Shown: piece by piece, positions 59,116-64,000 of the stretch
Layout of the letters: the number at the start of each line of letters is the position of its first letter
Position numbering within the stretch: position 1 is the first letter of the stretch
DNA from: Crotalaria pallida
Taxonomy: Eukaryota; Streptophyta; Magnoliopsida; Fabales; Fabaceae
DNA length: 64,000 nt
Reading direction: 5' to 3'
Assembly: GCA_037953625.1 (NCBI GenBank)
Contig: CM075654.1
Coordinates: 48,057,001 to 48,121,000, forward strand
The notes under the pieces: model-generated
Database searches by the model: none
What the model saw: only the letters and a program-made list of their open reading frames with translations
What the model was told of the DNA's origin: nothing
Made by a program: the position numbers and the translations under genes

Positions 59116-60440
59116 TTCTAACAGAACAGACTGGAAACTTGGTTTTAACATACCATTTTCAATTCTAATCATTTTTAGTCCAATCCAATGATCAACAGAG
59201 TTCATATACCATATATTAAACATGTTACAACACTTAGCACATATCAAATTACAGATTTGACAGAGAATCGGTCATTAATGCATAAAATATACAATTTCAC
59301 AACTTAACACCTCAAATTGCAAAATAATCAACAAACTCATGAAATAATGCTCATTACAGCTTGCATGCATCATGTGAAACTTGCTCAAAACAACCATAGA
59401 GCATGAATTGGTCTCCAAACCAAAGTTCCTATTCAATCTAAGCCCTTAGAGCCTCTTGGTGGCTCTCTAATGAAAATAATGGAATTCAAACTCTATATAG
59501 TGCATAAAACAACTTCCCCTTACCTCTCAGACGTGTACCAACAGGAGATTCCAAAGAAAAAGCCCTTCAACACCAAAATCAACTTTGAGCACCACATGCA
59601 AGACAGTTTTGAGTGCAGCACCAAAATTGAATTGGTTGACATATGAAACAGAGATAAGAATTGGGGAAATTAGAATTTCTAAACTCTATGCAACATCTAC
59701 TAACTATAGAAACGAATTTGAGACTCAATGAACACTTGAGCTTACCAGAATCGAGGTTCCAAGTAAGCTCCAGAGAATGGTTTGACAGAAAACAACTCCA
59801 CTTCCAAGCTCCAATTCTTCCTCCACACTCACTCTCAACTCACGAATTTTATGTCTATACAGAGCTCGTGATGTGAGCTTTGTATTGGTGTATGTTTTAT
59901 GGTTTGAATCAGAACACAGAGGATGAATCGAAGGAAACGAGTTCAAAACCCTAACTCAAGCAAACTTCACATTTTCATCAACAAACTCTTCAATCTCGTT
60001 GATGAATGGCTTAAATAGACAGGGAGGGCATTCATGCACAACGACACGACGATGGGAGACGTGTTTGAGAGGTGATTTCGTGTCAACGGAGGGGAATCGG
60101 TGGTGCTGACTCACCAAACGCACTAACTCGTGCAACTCTGTCCAGAATACTCGAGTATTCCAGAAAATACTCGAGTGTTTTGCCCAGTTTTTGAAAAATA
60201 ATAATTTTATTTATTTTCCCTCCAAAACCTTTCCTATATTTACTTCTAGGTCCCAACCCAGGGACTAATATGCAAAATACTTATTTCATGCATAATTATA
60301 TTTATTAAATAAATTCACACACATTTCCTAACTACATAAATACAGATTTTAATCAAGGATTAAAATAGAAATCATTAATTATAATTAATTTTTATAATTA
60401 ACATTTCATTAATCAGGGATTAAAATTTTGGGGTGTTACA

Positions 60441-60454
60441 CTACTCCCCCACTT
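60441..60454 (-). promoter_or_regulatory. polypurine tract of E
   Basis: The minus strand AAGTGGGGGAGTAG directly precedes the LTR start, after GAATTTCGGGGACGAAATT. Confidence 0.8.
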
Positions 60455-60482
60455 ACAAGGAATTTCGTCCCCGAAATTCAAC

Positions 60483-63400
60483 TTATACAAACAAGTCAGG
60501 ATAGTTCTGACGCATCTTATCCTCTAATTCCCATGATGCTTCTATCACATCACCACAAATCCAGACGACTTTGACCAAACAAATATCCTTCCCGCTAAGC
60601 TTCTTGACTCTTCGGTCTTCAATGTGAACAGGCATAACTTCGAAGGTTAGATTCTCATGAATTTCTAGGTCATCAGGTTGAATTCTAAGGACAATGGTGG
60701 GATCATGGACATATCTTTTTAACTGAGACACATGGAATACATTATGAAGATTAGCTAACGACGGGGGCAGGGCTAATTGATAGGCTACTGGGCCGACTCT
60801 TTTAAGAATTTTGTAGGGACCAATAAACTTAGGTGATAGTTTCTGGGTTTTCAAGGCTTTGCTAACACCTTTGGTCGGTACTATTCTAATGAATACATGG
60901 TCTCCTTCAGCAAACTCTAAAGGTTTCCTCCTCCTATCAGCATAGCTTTTCTGCCTACTTTGAGCCGTCTTCATCTTTTCTTGTATCATCTTGATCTTCT
61001 CAGTTGTCTCTTGCACAAAATCTGGTCCAACCAGAGAATTCTCCCACTCTTGAAACCAGCATAACGATGTCTGACACTTTCTCCCATACAAGGCTTCAAA
61101 TGGTGCCATTCCAATGCTCGCGTGAAAACTATTGTTGTACGTGAATTCCACGAGCGGCAACATTTGCTCCCAATTCCCTTGTCCTTCCAAAACACAAGCT
61201 CTTAAGATGTCCTCCAATGACTGAATAGTTCTTTCCGTTTGACCATCAGTCTGAGGGTGGTATGTAGAACTCAACTTCAGTCTTGTTCCCAGAGCTATAT
61301 GCAGATCTTGCCAAAACTTTGACGTAAACCTTGGATCGCGATCTGACACGATACTTGATGGTACCCCATGCAGGCGAACAACTTCTTTGATATACAACTG
61401 AGTGAGCTTTTCCAAAGAGTAGCGCATATTAACGGGAATAAAATGCGCCAACTTGGTCAAACGATCCACAATCACCCAGATTGCATCATGACCAGTAGCT
61501 GTCCTTGGCAATCCTGACACGAAATCCATCGAGATACTATCCCATTTCCATAATGGGATTTCCAAGGGAAGTAATTCTCCTCCTGGCCTTTGATGTTCCA
61601 TTTTTGCCTTCTGACACACCAAACAACACGCCACGTACCTAGCCACGTCCTTCTTTAAGCCAGACCACCAAAATATCTTCTTCAGGTCCTGATACATTTT
61701 GGTAGCTTCCGGATGCATACTCATTTTTCTCTTATGTGCTTCATCCAGAATCGTCCTTCTTACTTCCAAGTCATCAGGCACACAAATCCTTGCACTAAAA
61801 CGAAGGATTCCATCCTTCCCCTCTTGGAACTCCAACTCCTTGCCTTCTTCCATAAGTTTCTTCTTTTCCTTAAGTCCCTCATCCTCGTGTTGCAACTCAC
61901 GAATTCTTTGCAGAAACTCATTAGCAATCTGCAGCATTCCCATCTTGATACTTGTTGGCTCCACTTGCATCGTCAGACTCAAATCTCTAAATTCTTCTAT
62001 CAGTGCAGCTTCTTTGATCATCATCGAACTGATATGCATTGCTTTTCGACTCAATGCATCTGCCACCACGTTTGCCTTCCCAGGATGGTAATGAAGTTCG
62101 AACTCATAATCCTTCAAGAACTCCATCCATCGGCGCTGCCTCATGTTCAACTCTTTTTGGTCGAAGAGGTACTTTAAGCTCTTATGGTCACTAAATACCC
62201 GAAACGTAGTGCCATAGAGATAGTGCCTCCAAATCTTTAATGCAAAGACAACAACTGCCAGTTCTAGGTCATGAGTTGGATAGTTCATTTCATGAACTTT
62301 TAGCTGTCTCGAGGCATAAGCGACTACCTTCCCATCTTGCATCAAAACACTGCCAAGTCCTTGTTTCGATGCATCACAATACACCTCGAAACTCTTCTGT
62401 GTATCAGGCAAAACTAACACAGGGGAGGATGTCAACCTTTCTTTCAATTCTCGGAAACTCCTTTCACACTTCTCGTCCCATATGAATGGTTGATCTTTCC
62501 GAGTTAACTTTGTCAAGGGTAGCGCAATCTTTGAGAAACCTTCTATAAATCTTCTATAGTAACCAGCCAAACCGAGAAAACTTCTCACCTCTGTGACCGA
62601 CTTTGGTTGCACCCATTGCAAAACCGAGCTTACTTTCGCCGGGTCAACTGCTATTCCCTTGTTTGAAATCACATGTCCCATAAACTTAACTTCCTCCAGC
62701 CAGAACTCACACTTTGTGAGTTTGGCGTACAACTGCTTCTCTTTCAAGATGCTCAACACTGTCCTCAAGTGTTCAGCATGCTCCTCCGGGCTCTTAGAGT
62801 AGATAAGGATATCGTCAATGAACACAACCACGAATGAATCTAAATAAGGTTTGAAGATTCGATTCATGTAGTCCATGAAGATAGCTGGTGCATTGGTCAA
62901 TCCGAATGGCATCACAACGTACTCATAATGCCCGTATCGGGATCGAAATGCGGTCTTAGAGATATCCTCTTCTCTAATCCTGATCTGATGATATCCTGAT
63001 CTCAGATCAATCTTGGAAAATACTGAAGCTCCCCGAACTTGATCCATAAGGTCATCTATCCTTGGTAAAGGATACTTGTTCTTGATTGTGACCTTGTTCA
63101 ATTGTCGATAGTCGATGCACATTCTCATACTACCATCTTTCTTCTTGACGAATAGAACCGGAGCACCCCAAGGTGACACACTTGGTCGGATCATCTGCTT
63201 CTGCAATAGCTCCTCGATCTGCTTCTTCATTTCAGCCATTTCTGGTGGTGCCATTCTATAAGGAGCGAAAGAAATGGGACCAGCTCCCGGAACTAAGTCG
63301 ATGCCAAATTCAATCTCTCTTCTTGGTGGCAAACCAGGTATCTCATCAGCGAACACCTCCGGAAAGTCTCTGACAACAGGAATCTCTTCCATTCTTGGAC

Positions 63401-63536
63401 CATTCTCCTCTACTTCAGTGTTGAACAGGCACATGTAGCCAGAGGGTTTCGGGTTCCTATAGGTTACTATCTTTCTATCACAATCGATGATCACTTGGTT
63501 TTGACTCAACCGATCCATCCCCAAGATCACATTCAA
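60483..63536 (-). CDS. pol: Ty3 chromovirus Pol, 1017 aa, uninterrupted
   Basis: It starts within protease ([14 protein letters not shown]). Reverse transcriptase spans about 95-270, with [13 protein letters not shown] at 173-185, [12 protein letters not shown] and [10 protein letters not shown] at about 238-247. RNase H follows ([13 protein letters not shown], about 365-480). The integrase has an HHCC zinc-binding part (CCLVCQKAK), then [16 protein letters not shown] and HPQTDGQTE with all three acidic residues, and [22 protein letters not shown] chromodomain-like tail ([19 protein letters not shown]) ends it. All enzymatic motifs look intact. The nominal ATG at 63,536 is not a natural start: pol is normally made from the gag frame, which is broken upstream. 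Confidence 0.92.
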   Translation of the reverse strand: MNVILGMDRLSQNQVIIDCDRKIVTYRNPKPSGYMCLFNTEVEENGPRMEEIPVVRDFPEVFADEIPGLPPRREIEFGIDLVPGAGPISFAPYRMAPPEMAEMKKQIEELLQKQMIRPSVSPWGAPVLFVKKKDGSMRMCIDYRQLNKVTIKNKYPLPRIDDLMDQVRGASVFSKIDLRSGYHQIRIREEDISKTAFRSRYGHYEYVVMPFGLTNAPAIFMDYMNRIFKPYLDSFVVVFIDDILIYSKSPEEHAEHLRTVLSILKEKQLYAKLTKCEFWLEEVKFMGHVISNKGIAVDPAKVSSVLQWVQPKSVTEVRSFLGLAGYYRRFIEGFSKIALPLTKLTRKDQPFIWDEKCERSFRELKERLTSSPVLVLPDTQKSFEVYCDASKQGLGSVLMQDGKVVAYASRQLKVHEMNYPTHDLELAVVVFALKIWRHYLYGTTFRVFSDHKSLKYLFDQKELNMRQRRWMEFLKDYEFELHYHPGKANVVADALSRKAMHISSMMIKEAALIEEFRDLSLTMQVEPTSIKMGMLQIANEFLQRIRELQHEDEGLKEKKKLMEEGKELEFQEGKDGILRFSARICVPDDLEVRRTILDEAHKRKMSMHPEATKMYQDLKKIFWWSGLKKDVARYVACCLVCQKAKMEHQRPGGELLPLEIPLWKWDSISMDFVSGLPRTATGHDAIWVIVDRLTKLAHFIPVNMRYSLEKLTQLYIKEVVRLHGVPSSIVSDRDPRFTSKFWQDLHIALGTRLKLSSTYHPQTDGQTERTIQSLEDILRACVLEGQGNWEQMLPLVEFTYNNSFHASIGMAPFEALYGRKCQTSLCWFQEWENSLVGPDFVQETTEKIKMIQEKMKTAQSRQKSYADRRRKPLEFAEGDHVFIRIVPTKGVSKALKTQKLSPKFIGPYKILKRVGPVAYQLALPPSLANLHNVFHVSQLKRYVHDPTIVLRIQPDDLEIHENLTFEVMPVHIEDRRVKKLSGKDICLVKVVWICGDVIEASWELEDKMRQNYPDLFV

Positions 63537-63540
63537 TTGC

Positions 63541-64000
63541 GATAAGGGTAACAGATCAAATCTACCCTAGAGGTTTGTCCTAACACTTCTATACAACAGT
63601 TAAGACATGCTCTAGAAAAAACTACAGGAGCATTAGTTTGGGTTTCTACTTTCAGAGTATATGGTAATTCAGACATAGATAGACCCAAACGATCTACACA
63701 TCCATATGAAAACAAATGAATGCGTTGCACCAGAATCAAACAACATATTGCAAAGCTGACCATTTAGCAAGTAATTACCTTGCACCAGATCAGAAGATCA
63801 GCTTGCCTCCACACCACTAAGTGTGAAAACCTTTCCTTGAACCATAGGCCTATCAGCAGTTCCTCTTGAATTAGCTTTAGCCGGCTCCTTGCAGTCCTTC
63901 GCAAAATGTCCCGGCTTCCCACAGTTGAAGCAATTACTTGATCCCCAACAAAAACGCCCATGATGACGACGCTTGCACTTGTCACAGAATGGAGCCTCGC
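63541..64000 (-). pseudogene. gag: Gag C-terminus and protease start of E, broken
   Basis: On the minus strand from 64,000: CDKCKRRHHGRFC, zinc knuckle CFNCGKPGHFAKDC, then TGA at 63,798-63,800. The same frame continues into the protease motif LFDSGATHSFV (about 63,722-63,754), with an intact DSG. A probable 1-base insertion near 63,715 shifts to the frame carrying GCVDRLGLSMSELPYTLK, and a probable 1-base loss near 63,550 shifts into the pol frame. The window ends inside gag. Confidence 0.8.

Larger units (their letters stand above)
56878..60440 (-). repeat. 3' LTR of E, 3,563 bp
   Basis: TGTGACACCCTTTTCCC to TTTTGGGGTGTTACA. It has the same order of parts as the B LTR: palindrome pair (60,145-60,178), TATTTAAG (60,010-60,017), donor-like GT at 59,745, ACTCGAGT cluster (58,806-59,115), acceptor-like AG at 58,079 and LTR ORF. 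It lacks most of the GTGATAA hairpin array, which largely explains its shorter length. Confidence 0.9.
56878..64000 (-). mobile_element. Tekay-like Ty3 chromovirus E, 3' part
   Basis: 3' LTR 56,878-60,440, purine tract, complete pol and the end of gag, read on the minus strand. The 5' LTR and most of gag lie beyond the window. The LTR is a diverged relative of the B LTR, so E or its kin is a candidate source of enzymes for B. Confidence 0.9.

Overview
The window is plant nuclear DNA, most likely from a eudicot (possibly a legume). It is built almost entirely of LTR retrotransposons inserted into one another. The lineages are plant-specific: Tekay/Del-like Ty3 chromoviruses, an Athila-like Ty3 element primed by tRNA-Asp, a SIRE/Maximus-like Ty1 element, and half of a CACTA transposon. 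I found no rRNA or tRNA genes and no intact host gene. One 150-bp stretch (21,337-21,487) looks like the promoter and first codons of a host gene that an insertion cut short.

Layout. 1-3,100: end of a Tekay-like LTR (family B, + orientation). 3,101-6,006: a second Ty3-type LTR (G, minus) with a minisatellite of small hairpins. 6,007-7,402: LTR scraps (a palindrome-rich piece, an F-family piece, and H). 7,403-10,490: LTR F (minus) with a 12-hairpin array. 10,491-12,819: F internal remnant, a copia-like LTR end and a B-family LTR fragment. 12,820-21,306: AT-rich DNA, a CACTA end at 13,748, a long non-coding tract with exon-like scraps, and the 3' part of another LTR (I) ending at 21,306. 21,488-48,971: an Athila-like element C. 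Its left LTR was split by element B (21,730-39,313, TSD AGATA), and B's left LTR was split by the gag-only copia element A (21,886-27,761, TSD GTTTG). 48,972-56,852: chromovirus D, sitting in C's right LTR and with its own right LTR truncated. 56,878-64,000: 3' LTR and pol of chromovirus E (minus), running off the window.

How the pieces relate. C is oldest (its LTRs differ most and its polyprotein is broken many times). B and D then entered the two LTRs of C independently, and A entered B. A and B keep nearly identical LTRs but carry only gag (B has a protease remnant as well), so each must have been moved in trans by enzymes from other elements. D's gag-pol is one open frame apart from five in-frame stops, mostly explicable by C-to-T changes. 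E has an uninterrupted 1017-residue pol, but its gag-protease junction is broken.

Most unusual signals. (1) B, E and the 11.7-kb fragment carry a coding segment inside the LTR, bounded by a 3' splice-site-like sequence just before its ATG and a 5' splice-site-like sequence at or just past its stop. It is exactly 474 nt in two B copies and in the diverged E copy. (2) Several LTR families carry arrays of short hairpins with a constant loop and changing, often compensating stems, inside what looks like an LTR intron. (3) TCGA-centred palindromes cluster upstream of the TATA box in both Ty3 and Ty1 LTRs.
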